Shown here: one piece after another, positions 1 through 6,719 of the stretch | Numbering within the stretch: position 1 is the first letter of the stretch | Layout: every line of letters starts with the position of its first letter | Assembly (NCBI GenBank): GCA_031270215.1 | Contig: JAISYB010000051.1 | Coordinates: forward strand, 1 to 13,560 | Length of the DNA stretch: 13,560 nucleotides | Source: Streptococcaceae bacterium | Lineage (GTDB): Bacteria > Bacillota > Bacilli > Lactobacillales > Streptococcaceae | Reading direction: 5' to 3' | The notes under the pieces: generated by a model | The model's input: only the letters and a program-made list of their open reading frames with translations | Told to the model about the DNA's origin: nothing | Database searches by the model: none | Made by a program: the position numbers and the translations under genes

Positions 1-17
1 GATTCTCGTCACCCGCT
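1..17 (+). tRNA. 3' end of a tRNA-Gly (cut by the window edge)
   Basis: Only the 3' part of the T arm and the 3' acceptor strand are present. CACCCGC plus discriminator T matches the end of Gram-positive tRNA-Gly genes, whose 5' acceptor strand is GCGGGTG. No CCA follows the discriminator directly. The anticodon lies outside the window, so the isoacceptor is unknown. It sits 28 bases before tRNA-Ile, as part of the same array. Confidence 0.75.
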
Positions 18-45
18 TTACCAAGATATTGGTAACTTCTATTTA

Positions 46-119
<74 letters not shown>

Positions 120-144
120 CTTAATCTGTGAAGATTATATTTTT

Positions 145-232
145 GGGGAAGTACTCAAGAGGCTGAAGAGGCGCCCCTGCTAAGGGTGTAGGTCGGGAAA
201 CTGGCGCGAGGGTTCAAATCCCTCCTTCTCCG
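145..232 (+). tRNA. tRNA-Ser (anticodon GCT)
   Basis: An 88-base class II tRNA with the long variable arm typical of serine tRNAs (about 187-210). The acceptor GGGGAAG pairs with CTTCTCC with one G-U pair, followed by discriminator G. The anticodon loop CTGCTAA at 177-183 carries GCT and reads AGC/AGT codons. CCA is not encoded. Confidence 0.97.
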
Positions 233-236
233 TTAT

Positions 237-308
237 GGTCCGTTGGTCAAGGGGTTAAGACACCGCCTTTTCACGGCGGTAACACGGGTTCGAATCCCGT
301 ACGGACTA
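237..308 (+). tRNA. tRNA-Glu (anticodon TTC)
   Basis: A 72-base cloverleaf. GGTCCGT pairs with ACGGACT (first pair G-U), with discriminator A. The anticodon stem-loop has CGCC and GGCG around a loop carrying TTC. The body is close to the usual Firmicute tRNA-Glu. It starts only 4 bases after tRNA-Ser, so the array is one transcript. It is the last tRNA before the terminator-like hairpin. Confidence 0.97.
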
Positions 309-324
309 TACAGCTCAATTGAGC

Positions 325-373
325 GCAAGCAGTTTAGACAGGTTTTCCGTTTTGGAGAGCTTGTTTTATTTTT
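325..373 (+). terminator. Probable terminator of the tRNA array
   Basis: GCAAGC (325-330) pairs with GCTTGT (359-364). An inner helix TTTCC/GGAGA (344-348/354-358) stacks on the 3' side, and the T-rich tail TTTATTTTT runs to 373. A separate palindrome, GCTCAATTGAGC (313-324), lies just before it. Position and tail fit an intrinsic terminator, though the outer stem has a large one-sided bulge. The intron-like GTGCG follows immediately at 374, which is the kind of site group IIC introns choose. Confidence 0.55.
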
Positions 374-704
374 GTGCGCCAGACATGGCAACTAACTAGG
401 TGGTGCAAGTCCGCTGCGAGGGCACACATCAGCCAATCGTTAGAGAAACCTAAGGTGCCACTCGTGACTTCTATAATTTGTGATAAAGGAAACTGGACAG
501 CAGTATTTAACGATGTAGCAATTGGGAAATTGATGTTTTTACGGTTGTTCGGAACCCCTGAGGCAGTTTACGGAAAAGCTAGTGGCAACGTGCCTTAGCG
601 GGTTTCCCTTAGGGGCTGACTAGCCGGCATTCGTTGTTCCTCGTGAATTACGAACATTAAACAGAGGGGCAAACTTTGTCCCAGCCGCTATAGGAGGTTA
701 AATA
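374..704 (+). mobile_element. 5' part of a group II intron (domains I to early IV), truncated
   Basis: The stretch opens with GTGCG, the group II 5' consensus, right behind a terminator-like hairpin and T-tract. About 35 bases on, the hairpin GGTGGTGCAAGTCCGCT resembles the epsilon-prime hairpin with its AAGTC loop. CCTAAGGTGCC and AAAGGAAACTGGACAGCA then follow in the order seen in domain I of bacterial introns (compared from memory). Other helices are CAATT-GGGA-AATTG with a GNRA loop, GGTT/AACC around TTCG, CCCCTGAGG with CCTTAGGGG, and GGGGCAA with TTTGTCC. The distance to the downstream ATG (about 330 bases) fits domains I-III before a domain IV reading frame. No domain V/VI and no reverse transcriptase follow, so this would be a dead remnant. 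The reading frame from GTG 374 looks spurious. The main alternative is another large tRNA-linked RNA such as ROOL or GOLLD. Confidence 0.55.
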
Positions 705-779
705 ATGAGATTGAGCAAGTACAAAATTGAATTAAGACTCAATTTAATATTTTTGATGATTGAAAAATTTCAGCGCTGA
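705..779 (+). pseudogene. 24-codon reading frame with a strong RBS, possibly the stub of an intron-encoded protein
   Basis: AGGAGG at 692-697 sits 7 bases before ATG 705, an excellent ribosome binding site. The frame encodes MRLSKYKIELRLNLIFLMIE followed by KFQR and a TGA stop. Its place at the end of the intron-like RNA is where an intron-encoded reverse transcriptase would start, so it may be the 5' stub left after deletion. I do not recognise the peptide. ATTGAG (710-715) and CTCAAT (738-743) could also pair, so the stretch may be structural RNA instead of coding. Confidence 0.3.
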
Positions 780-934
780 TAGACGATATATATTTAGAAC
801 ATTGGCGGCGCCATATATTCATTTTTTGGAAGTTTTCGACCTTTATTACTGAAAAGGAACAGAAATCTTGATTACTATGTCATTAAATTTGAATATCTTA
901 CAATAACAATCTTTCAGTTATCCTTGCAAGAATG
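780..934. other. Non-coding gap between the intron-like RNA and the GH13 gene
   Basis: No convincing reading frame is present. The only structure I see is a weak hairpin in which GGC-GGC-GCC (804-812) is flanked by ATATAT (786-791 and 813-818) and followed by TCATTTTTT (819-827). It could act as a poor terminator for the preceding RNA. No domain V-like element (AGC ... GTTC hairpin) and no catabolite-repression operator is visible. Confidence 0.4.
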
Positions 935-943
935 TGGTAAAAT
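935..943 (+). promoter_or_regulatory. Extended -10 promoter of the GH13 gene
   Basis: TGG followed by TAAAAT forms an extended -10 (TGnTAAAAT). The position 17 bases upstream holds only CAGTTA, a poor -35. Transcription would start near 950, giving a leader of about 40 bases before the GTG start. The same type of -10 precedes three other transcripts in the window. Confidence 0.55.
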
Positions 944-991
944 GGGTTAAGAAGTATTTTACAGCGTAAATAGTGTGTGGGGGATAAGACG

Positions 992-2827
992 GTGCAAATT
1001 TACTATAATTCATGGCTTGAGAGCTTTAAGCGGCCTTTTGGTGCAGTAAAAGTTGGTAATAAGGTTAAATTTAAAATTTTAGTAGAAGCTAAGGGACAGA
1101 CGAAGGTTCAATTGGTTATCCGTAAGGAAAATGAAAGTTATGGTAAGGAATATCATGAGATGCGTTGTGTGAATGAGAAATACTATGAATTGACTTATCT
1201 ATTGTCTGAGAAGCAAGGGTTATATTTTTATTATTTCAAAGTAATCAATGACAACGAACACAGCTTTACAACGCTGGTTTATGCCTCAAATGGTGGTTGC
1301 GGTGGAGAAGGACGAATTTATAATGATAGTAGCGAAGCGACACCATTTTCTTTGACCTGCTATACAAAAGATGAAACACCACCGAAATGGTATCGTGATG
1401 CCGTATTTTATCAAATTTTCCCAGATCGATTTTTCAATGGGGATTATCATTTGATGGAAAATAACCAAAAAAGGAATGTTTTTTTCTATGGTAAGACGAG
1501 CGATGAACCGCTATACATCAAAGATAGTGCAGGGGATATTGTGCGTTGGGACTTCTATGGAGGTAATCTTGCAGGAATTATCGAAAAAATTCCTTATCTC
1601 AAAAATGAACTTGGGGTAACAGCGATTTATCTCAATCCGATTTTTGAAGCTTTTAGCAATCATCGATATGATACGGCTGACTTTAAAAAAATTGATTCAC
1701 TTTTAGGTGATGAGGCGACATTTAAAAAATTGGTTAATACATTGCATGAGAATGATATGCAGATTGTCTTAGACGGTGTTTTTTCTCATGTTGGTAGACG
1801 TAGCAAGTATTTTAATGCTGATGCTAGCTTTGGTGCAAATATTGGCGCTGCACAAACGAAGGATAGCCCATATTATCCATGGTTTAAGTTTATAAACTAT
1901 CCAAATGACTACAACTCTTGGTGGGGGATAAAAGATTTACCTGAAATTGATAAAAATAATCCGCAATACCAAGAGTATATCTTTGGTGATATTAATAGTG
2001 TATTGGCAAAATGGAACAGTTTTAACATTGATGGTTGGCGATTAGACGTTGCAGATGAGCTACCTGATGATTTTATTCGTGGTATTCGTGCAAATTTAGA
2101 AACGCACCCAGACAAAATCTTGATTGGTGAAGTTTGGGAGGACGCCTCACGAAAAATCGCTTATGATGAACGGCGTGAGTATATTTTGGGAAATGCTTTG
2201 CATGCCTGTATGAATTATCCATTTCGGTCGATTATTATTGATTATTTAAATCAAACTAGCACAGCGGAGGATACGGCGAAAGCATTGACTGTATTTCAAG
2301 AGAATTATCCAAGTGAAGTTTTTTATAATAATTTCAATAATATCGGTAGCCATGATACAGAGCGAATTTTTACCGTTTTAGGCGAAGATGTGAAAAAGCT
2401 TGATTTAGCAGTGGCAATGTTATCGGTATTGCCGGGTGTGCCTTGTTATTATTATGGAGATGAAAAAGGGTTAACTGGTGAAAAAGATCCGGATAATCGA
2501 AAATTCTTTCCGTGGCAGACGGCTAATACAGCTATTTTCGATTCCTTTAAATTCTGGATTAAGCAGAGAAAAGAGAATGATGTGATACGGCACGGCAAAT
2601 TTGTTGTATTCCATTTTCAAAGTTTGTTTGGTATTATGCGCTACACTCAAGATGAGCTTTTCGTTTACTTAGTTAACAATAGTGATGACATGGTTGAAAT
2701 TGATACATCGGAGCTTATTTTTACAAGAGAATGTCCGATTTCGGAGGAAGAATTAAAGCAATTATTGAATCATCAAGCCCTTGAAGGAAGAAGCAATAAG
2801 TGGTTGCGGCATGATTTGAAACTATAA
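992..2827 (+). CDS. GH13 alpha-glycosidase (neopullulanase / cyclomaltodextrinase type)
   Basis: An intracellular alpha-glucan hydrolase acting on alpha-1,4 (and perhaps alpha-1,6) bonds of maltodextrins, cyclodextrins or pullulan. I place the start at GTG 992: GGGGG (979-983) is a good RBS 8 bases upstream, and the protein then begins MQIYYNSWLESFKRPFGAVK as family members do. An upstream in-frame GTG at 977 is less likely. The product has 611 residues and no signal peptide. Residues 1-120 form the N-terminal beta domain, about 135-500 the TIM barrel, and the rest a short C-terminal beta domain. YQIFPDRFFNGD (140-151), DGVFSH (261-266), GWRLDVADE with nucleophile D352, GEVWED with acid/base E380, and IGSHD with D455 are all intact. 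The barrel places it near subfamily GH13_20; exact substrate cannot be read. It is monocistronic by spacing and promoters. Confidence 0.9.
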   Translation: MQIYYNSWLESFKRPFGAVKVGNKVKFKILVEAKGQTKVQLVIRKENESYGKEYHEMRCVNEKYYELTYLLSEKQGLYFYYFKVINDNEHSFTTLVYASNGGCGGEGRIYNDSSEATPFSLTCYTKDETPPKWYRDAVFYQIFPDRFFNGDYHLMENNQKRNVFFYGKTSDEPLYIKDSAGDIVRWDFYGGNLAGIIEKIPYLKNELGVTAIYLNPIFEAFSNHRYDTADFKKIDSLLGDEATFKKLVNTLHENDMQIVLDGVFSHVGRRSKYFNADASFGANIGAAQTKDSPYYPWFKFINYPNDYNSWWGIKDLPEIDKNNPQYQEYIFGDINSVLAKWNSFNIDGWRLDVADELPDDFIRGIRANLETHPDKILIGEVWEDASRKIAYDERREYILGNALHACMNYPFRSIIIDYLNQTSTAEDTAKALTVFQENYPSEVFYNNFNNIGSHDTERIFTVLGEDVKKLDLAVAMLSVLPGVPCYYYGDEKGLTGEKDPDNRKFFPWQTANTAIFDSFKFWIKQRKENDVIRHGKFVVFHFQSLFGIMRYTQDELFVYLVNNSDDMVEIDTSELIFTRECPISEEELKQLLNHQALEGRSNKWLRHDLKL

Positions 2828-2842
2828 AAATATTTTGAAGTA

Positions 2843-2851
2843 TGTTAAAAT
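2843..2851 (+). promoter_or_regulatory. Extended -10 promoter for the 319-residue gene and murC
   Basis: TGT then TAAAAT gives TGnTAAAAT; no good -35 lies 17 bases upstream. The start point would be about 2857, so the leader is only about 25 bases and carries the strong GGAGGAGG RBS at 2870-2877. Confidence 0.5.
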
Positions 2852-2882
2852 CAATGAGTATTACTTGCTGGAGGAGGTTGCG

Positions 2883-3842
2883 ATGGAACAAAGGAAAATG
2901 GTGCAGAATGTTATTGCCAAGGTAAGTTTTCCATTTTTTGCAGACAACGATGTTGTTTTGTTTGACGAAGGCGACTCTTTTTTCCAAGATGAATTGTTAA
3001 TTACGGACTACTCGGATAAATTTGATGTGATTCCACCACGGAAAAATGCTGCGGAGCAGCTGAGCAAAATCACTCAATCATCAGTGGTATTTGACCAAGA
3101 ATTTGCGATTAAAAATACTTTAGAAGAGAAAAAAAACGCACGTGCAATTGATTTAGACCTTGCACACGCTAAATATCAAGCAAGCCGTCTAAATAAGAAA
3201 GCAGCATTTGTTCAACGACGCAGCGGGATTAGAGAGAAAAAAAATACTGTTTTTAATCCGGTGCAACTGCCAACCAAAGCAATTGCTAAAAAGCCCAATG
3301 ATTTGGTTAAAAAATACCAGTCAAATCAGGAAGAAATGACAAAAAAGCAAATCTATTCAGGTGGCTTAAATCGATTTAAACCGCGTGCGCCGCTACCACA
3401 ATTGGCAAAGCAGGACGCAAGAAAGCTTGAGAATGCGATTGATGAATCAAAAATAAAGCAAGCCTTCCAGAAAGAATTACTGTTTGATTTTGATGCTAAG
3501 GCAAGCGAAGAACTCAGAGCAAAAATGCAGGAATCAACTCAGGGCGATGAGGGAAATATTTGGCAGGTCGGTGCCCCACGTATTTCTGCCAAACAGAAAA
3601 AAGCGATTGTCACCGCTACAAACAAAGACTATGTTAATTCCAGTCAAGCTATGGTTTATAGTGGAGGACAAAGCAAAACAATCTTTAATACAGGCGGCTA
3701 TCAACCTGTTTATACGCAGAAGCAACGGATTGCGAAGGCACAAGACGAGGTGGCAAAAGCCTTACATTTGGAGCAAACGGTTGATCATACGGCGAAAACA
3801 AAGATTTCACCTAACGCAATTGAGCGCTTTGGTAAAGTCTAG
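2883..3842 (+). CDS. Unrecognised charged, probably disordered protein upstream of murC
   Basis: Start chosen at ATG 2883, 5 bases after GGAGGAGG; an earlier in-frame ATG at 2835 lacks an RBS. The product has 319 residues, no cysteine, no signal peptide and no membrane segment. Residues 15-50 are hydrophobic-acidic (FPFFADNDVVLFDEGDSFF). The rest is rich in Lys, Gln, Ala and Asn, with basic stretches at 102-122 and 137-167. A short motif occurs twice: IYSGGLNRFKP (157-167) and VYSGGQSKTIF (258-268), the second running into NTGGYQPVYTQKQR. Residues 177-215 look helical or coiled-coil-like. I recognise no family. Being directly upstream of murC and probably cotranscribed, it could be a scaffold or regulator of envelope growth or division, but that is inference from position alone. 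Base composition and codon use look like the neighbours, so transfer is not suggested. Confidence 0.8.
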   Translation: MEQRKMVQNVIAKVSFPFFADNDVVLFDEGDSFFQDELLITDYSDKFDVIPPRKNAAEQLSKITQSSVVFDQEFAIKNTLEEKKNARAIDLDLAHAKYQASRLNKKAAFVQRRSGIREKKNTVFNPVQLPTKAIAKKPNDLVKKYQSNQEEMTKKQIYSGGLNRFKPRAPLPQLAKQDARKLENAIDESKIKQAFQKELLFDFDAKASEELRAKMQESTQGDEGNIWQVGAPRISAKQKKAIVTATNKDYVNSSQAMVYSGGQSKTIFNTGGYQPVYTQKQRIAKAQDEVAKALHLEQTVDHTAKTKISPNAIERFGKV

Positions 3843-3873
3843 CAATGATTGTTTGAAATGAATAACAACAACC

Positions 3874-3902
3874 TTTGAGCTTGTGTCATTCGCAGGCTCA
3901 AA
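3874..3902 (+). promoter_or_regulatory. Stable hairpin in the murC leader
   Basis: TTTGAGCTTGTG (3874-3885) pairs with CGCAGGCTCAAA (3891-3902) around the loop TCATT, giving 12 base pairs including two wobbles. No T-tract follows on either strand, so it is not a classical terminator. It lies between the 319-residue gene and the murC RBS (AGGAG at 3918-3922). It may be a processing or partial attenuation site that lowers or uncouples murC expression. A 6-codon frame ATG-Asn4-Leu-stop (3858-3878) without RBS ends inside its left arm. Confidence 0.45.
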
Positions 3903-3930
3903 AATTATGTTAAAACTAGGAGCAAAAAAG

Positions 3931-5262
3931 ATGACAACTTATTATTTTATTGGCATTAAAGGTGCCGGAATGAGCGCATTAGCCCTTTTATTACATGAAT
4001 TGGGCGAAGAAGTTTTGGGAAGTGACTATGATAAATATTTCTTCACGCAGCGTGGTTTAGACTTGGCTGGAGTTAAGATTTTATCGTTTAATGCTGATAA
4101 TATTCAAAAAGATTACACTGTTATCGCAGGCAATGCATTTAAGGACGATCATGAGGAAATTGTACGAGCGAAGGCGTTGGGACTGCAGGTTCAGCGTTAT
4201 CATGAGTTTTTAGGTAAATTTATGGCACGCTATACGAGTATCGGTGTGGCAGGAGCACATGGTAAGACGTCAACGACTGGTTTATTGGCGCATGTTTTAA
4301 GCAATGTGACTGATGCAAGCTATCTAATTGGGGACGGAACAGGTCACGGCAATCCAAACTCGAAGTATTTTGCCTTTGAATCTGATGAATATGAAAGACA
4401 CTTCCTACCTTATCATCCTGAATATACAATTATAACCAATGTTGATTTTGATCATCCGGATTACTATAAAAATATCGAGGATGTTTTTGATGCATTTCAA
4501 ACCTATGCCAAGCAAATTAAGAAAGGTATTTTTGCTTATGGCGATGATATTTGGCTGCGTAAGCTTGATGCGGATTGTCCGATTTATTACTATGGCACCA
4601 GTGAGTCTGATGACTTTAGAGCGGTTAATATTACACGAACAATAACAGGCTCTTCCTTTGATGCTTTGTATCAAGATAAACTAATCGGTCATTTCACTGT
4701 GCCAACCTTTGGTTTTCATAATGTCATGAATACTCTAGCAGTCGTTGCTGTATCGTATATTGCAGGTATTGATATGACTGCGGTGGCTAAATCCTTAGTG
4801 ACGTTTGCAGGCGTTAAGCGGCGTTTTAGTGAACGAATTGTATCTGATATGATTATCATAGATGATTTTGCCCATCATCCAGCAGAAATTACCGCCACCT
4901 TGGATGCTGCGAGGCAAAAGTATCCTAATAAGAAGATTGTAGCGGTTTTCCAACCACACACCTTTACACGAACAATCGCTTTACTAGATGACTTTGCAAT
5001 TAGCTTAAATTCAGCAGATGAGGTTTACTTGGGGGAAATCTACGGTTCAGCGCGTGAAGTCGATCATGGCAGTATTAAGATTGAAGATTTGGCAGCAAAG
5101 ATTGATGATCGTAAAGGCGGAATTATCTTGTCAGAGGATAATGTATCCCCGCTCTTAGACCTTGAAAACTCAGTCGTTGTCTTTATGGGGGCAGGGGATA
5201 TTCAGAAATATGAGCGTGCCTATGAGGAGCTACTTGCCGGCACATCAAGAAATACACAATAA
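3931..5262 (+). CDS. murC: UDP-N-acetylmuramate--L-alanine ligase
   Basis: Cytoplasmic Mur ligase that joins L-Ala to UDP-MurNAc with ATP, the first step of the peptidoglycan stem peptide. The start at ATG 3931 has AGGAG 8 bases upstream and gives MTTYYFIGIKGAGMSALALL, the usual N-terminus; an in-frame start at 3883 lies inside a hairpin. The product is 443 residues, full length. It carries the N-terminal dinucleotide-type glycine loop GIKGAGMSA (8-16), the ATP P-loop GAHGKTSTT (108-116), the central motif FESDEYERHF (149-158), the NVDFDHPDY segment (170-178), DDFAHHPAEI (311-320) and QPHTFTRT (341-348). Sequence is very close to streptococcal MurC. The nearest promoter I see is upstream of the preceding gene, so the two are probably one operon. 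Confidence 0.98.
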   Translation: MTTYYFIGIKGAGMSALALLLHELGEEVLGSDYDKYFFTQRGLDLAGVKILSFNADNIQKDYTVIAGNAFKDDHEEIVRAKALGLQVQRYHEFLGKFMARYTSIGVAGAHGKTSTTGLLAHVLSNVTDASYLIGDGTGHGNPNSKYFAFESDEYERHFLPYHPEYTIITNVDFDHPDYYKNIEDVFDAFQTYAKQIKKGIFAYGDDIWLRKLDADCPIYYYGTSESDDFRAVNITRTITGSSFDALYQDKLIGHFTVPTFGFHNVMNTLAVVAVSYIAGIDMTAVAKSLVTFAGVKRRFSERIVSDMIIIDDFAHHPAEITATLDAARQKYPNKKIVAVFQPHTFTRTIALLDDFAISLNSADEVYLGEIYGSAREVDHGSIKIEDLAAKIDDRKGGIILSEDNVSPLLDLENSVVVFMGAGDIQKYERAYEELLAGTSRNTQ

Positions 5263-5277
5263 AAATAGACTAGATAA

Positions 5278-5320
5278 ATACCCTCGATTAGCTCAATAAG
5301 CTTGAGTTAACCGAGGGTAT
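5278..5320. terminator. Long two-part hairpin between convergent murC and gpmA
   Basis: ATACCCTCG (5278-5286) pairs with CGAGGGTAT (5312-5320), and after one A-C mismatch TTAGCTCAA pairs with TTGAGTTAA (one G-U) around the loop TAAGC. That is 18 pairs in total, with CTTTG as the plus-strand tail and TATTTA on the minus strand. The tails are short, but the stem and its place between convergent genes support a bidirectional terminator. The 91 bases from here to the gpmA stop hold only weaker inverted repeats (GATATA/TATATC and GCGC/GCGC). Confidence 0.7.
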
Positions 5321-5411
5321 CTTTGTGATAGATGGCTTAAGTAGAACCGATATAAAGTTGAAATAATTAGCTCTATATCACGGCGCACTCTCTATCTCTA
5401 GCGCATTATTT

Positions 5412-6101
5412 TTATTTCAAATAGTATTTGTCTTGAATCTTTAATTTGTCATCAAAGTCGTAAACTAATGGTGGGAAGTTTGGAATTTCAACGTCCATAA
5501 TTTCATCATCAGACAATTGTTCGATATGTTTAACTAGAGCACGAATTGAATTGCCGTGCGCGCCGACAAAGACGTCCTTGCCTTCCTTGAGTGCAGGTGC
5601 AATCTTATCTTCCCAGAATGGTAGTGCGCGCTCTAAGGTTACCTTTAGGTTTTCAGCATCAGGAACAACGGAATCATCAAGTAATGCATAGCGGCGATCC
5701 GTATGTGCTGAGTATTGATCATCTCTAGGCATTAGCGGTGGTAATGTATCATAAGAACGGCGCCAGATATGCACTTGCTCATCGCCATGCTTTGCAGCGG
5801 CATCTGCCTTGTTCAAGCCTGTAAGTCCACCATAATGACGTTCGTTTAAACGCCAAGATTTTTCAACAGGAACCCATAATTGGTCTGAGTATTCTAAAAC
5901 ATAGTTGGTTGTTTTAATTGCGCGCTTTAAAACAGAGGTGTAAGCAATATCAAATTCGATACCTGCTGCCTTAACTAACTTACCAGCTTCAATTGCTTCG
6001 TTGATACCTTGTTCAGCTAAATCTACATCAGCCCAACCAGTGAATAAATTTTCTTGATTCCAAACGGATAAACCGTGACGTGCAAAGACTAATTTTGCCA
6101 T
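5412..6101 (-). CDS. gpmA: 2,3-bisphosphoglycerate-dependent phosphoglycerate mutase
   Basis: Glycolytic enzyme interconverting 3- and 2-phosphoglycerate through a phosphohistidine. Start chosen at ATG 6101, giving MAKLVFARHG; the GTG at 6113 falls inside the RBS AAGGAG. The product is 229 residues, the normal length. Catalytic and binding residues are in place: RHG with H9, TGW (21-23), R60 in LKRAIKTTN, E87 in SWRLNERHYGGLTG, the conserved HIWRRSYDTLPP (111-122) and H182 in GAHGNSIRALVKHIE. It is very similar to lactococcal GpmA. One small variation is GLSVWN after the active-site His, where E. coli has GESQWN. It stands alone, with an inverted repeat in its leader. Confidence 0.98.
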   Translation of the reverse strand: MAKLVFARHGLSVWNQENLFTGWADVDLAEQGINEAIEAGKLVKAAGIEFDIAYTSVLKRAIKTTNYVLEYSDQLWVPVEKSWRLNERHYGGLTGLNKADAAAKHGDEQVHIWRRSYDTLPPLMPRDDQYSAHTDRRYALLDDSVVPDAENLKVTLERALPFWEDKIAPALKEGKDVFVGAHGNSIRALVKHIEQLSDDEIMDVEIPNFPPLVYDFDDKLKIQDKYYLK

Positions 6102-6127
6102 TTTAAAAATCACTCCTTCTTATTATT

Positions 6128-6144
6128 GCTAACTCATGGTTAGC
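6128..6144 (-). promoter_or_regulatory. Perfect inverted repeat in the gpmA leader
   Basis: GCTAAC - 5 bases - GTTAGC lies 27 bases upstream of the gpmA start and just before its RBS. Upstream on the minus strand, TTTAAA and TATTTA spaced by 16 bases form a weak candidate promoter. The repeat could be an mRNA hairpin or an operator. Its T-tail is absent on the minus strand, so it is not a terminator for the gene upstream. Confidence 0.35.
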
Positions 6145-6177
6145 ATTTCTTCCATTTCTTAAATAGTTTACTATGAA

Positions 6178-6696
6178 TTACTTTAAATTTCTACCCTTAT
6201 CATCTTTTATCAAATATTTATAGACTGCACCGACAGAGATTTTAAGCTTATCAGCAGTCATTTGAATGGTATGATTCCTTTTGTGATACAATTCATTGAT
6301 TTTTTCGATTGTCTTATCATCAATACGAGGTCTGCCAAGGACAGTCTTGCGTTTTTTCGCTTGATTAATACCGATTTGAATTCTTTTTTGTAAAAGTTTT
6401 TTCTCCATTTCGGCAAGACTTAGGACGTTTTGATAGAAATTCTTATTTTTTTCGGTATCAACGCCTTCTTTAAGCGCAATCAGGCGAATGTCTTTTGTAA
6501 TCAATTGCGGAATGATTTCTCCAAGCTGTCTAGTGGACTTCTGGATAGTTAAAAGCTCAGAAATAACGATTGTATCCTTAATATTGAGCTTACCAATAAA
6601 CAAGGCAAAGTCATTGCCTTGGAAATATTGCTCGCAGGGATAATCAGCAAGATTAGGACGTTCGTCTGATTGATGAATAAAGCCAATGACTGCCAA
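6178..6696 (-). CDS. Degenerate serine-recombinase-like protein with resolvase-type HTH
   Basis: The C-terminal domain (about 118-162, GRPRIDDKTIEKINELYHKR then a helix-turn-helix ending VGAVYKYL) is a typical resolvase/invertase DNA-binding domain. The long helix before it, LAEMEKKLLQKRIQIGINQA (94-113), matches the recombinase E helix. The catalytic domain is shortened by roughly 18 residues and degenerate. Ser10 is kept, but the position of Arg8 is His, and the segment aligning with LDRLGR reads LLTIQK, removing the Asp and both catalytic Arg. So it probably binds DNA but does not recombine; that is inference. The start is taken as TTG 6696, with AAGGTAGG 8 bases upstream; GTG 6705 touches that RBS. 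It is the third gene after rpiA and the formate/nitrite transporter, only 23 bases from the latter, so it may regulate that unit. No inverted-repeat ends are seen. Confidence 0.85.
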   Translation of the reverse strand: MAVIGFIHQSDERPNLADYPCEQYFQGNDFALFIGKLNIKDTIVISELLTIQKSTRQLGEIIPQLITKDIRLIALKEGVDTEKNKNFYQNVLSLAEMEKKLLQKRIQIGINQAKKRKTVLGRPRIDDKTIEKINELYHKRNHTIQMTADKLKISVGAVYKYLIKDDKGRNLK

Positions 6697-6719
6697 GAAA
6701 AACACCTACCTTATAAATA

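Noticed and set aside
374..598. A 74-codon frame starting at GTG 374
   Set aside because: It begins at the first base of the intron-like RNA, has no RBS in front, and its sequence overlaps many strong RNA helices. I read it as a chance frame in structured RNA.
309..780. RNase P RNA, tmRNA or a further tRNA
   Set aside because: The conserved RNase P segments (such as GAGGAAAGTCC) and a tmRNA tRNA-like end are absent, and no extra cloverleaf can be drawn.
374..830. ROOL or GOLLD giant RNA as the first choice
   Set aside because: Placement near tRNAs fits, but the GTGCG start at a terminator, the AAGTC hairpin and the RBS-ATG at the end fit a group II intron better. It is kept only as an alternative, as I cannot run the models.
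3484..3861. A 125-codon frame inside the 319-residue gene
   Set aside because: It lies in another frame of a gene with a strong RBS and consistent protein-like composition, and is Arg/Lys-rich as out-of-frame reading of such a gene would be.
3902..3915. A promoter TGTTAAAAC right before murC
   Set aside because: Its start point would fall at or beyond the murC RBS at 3918-3922, leaving no usable leader.
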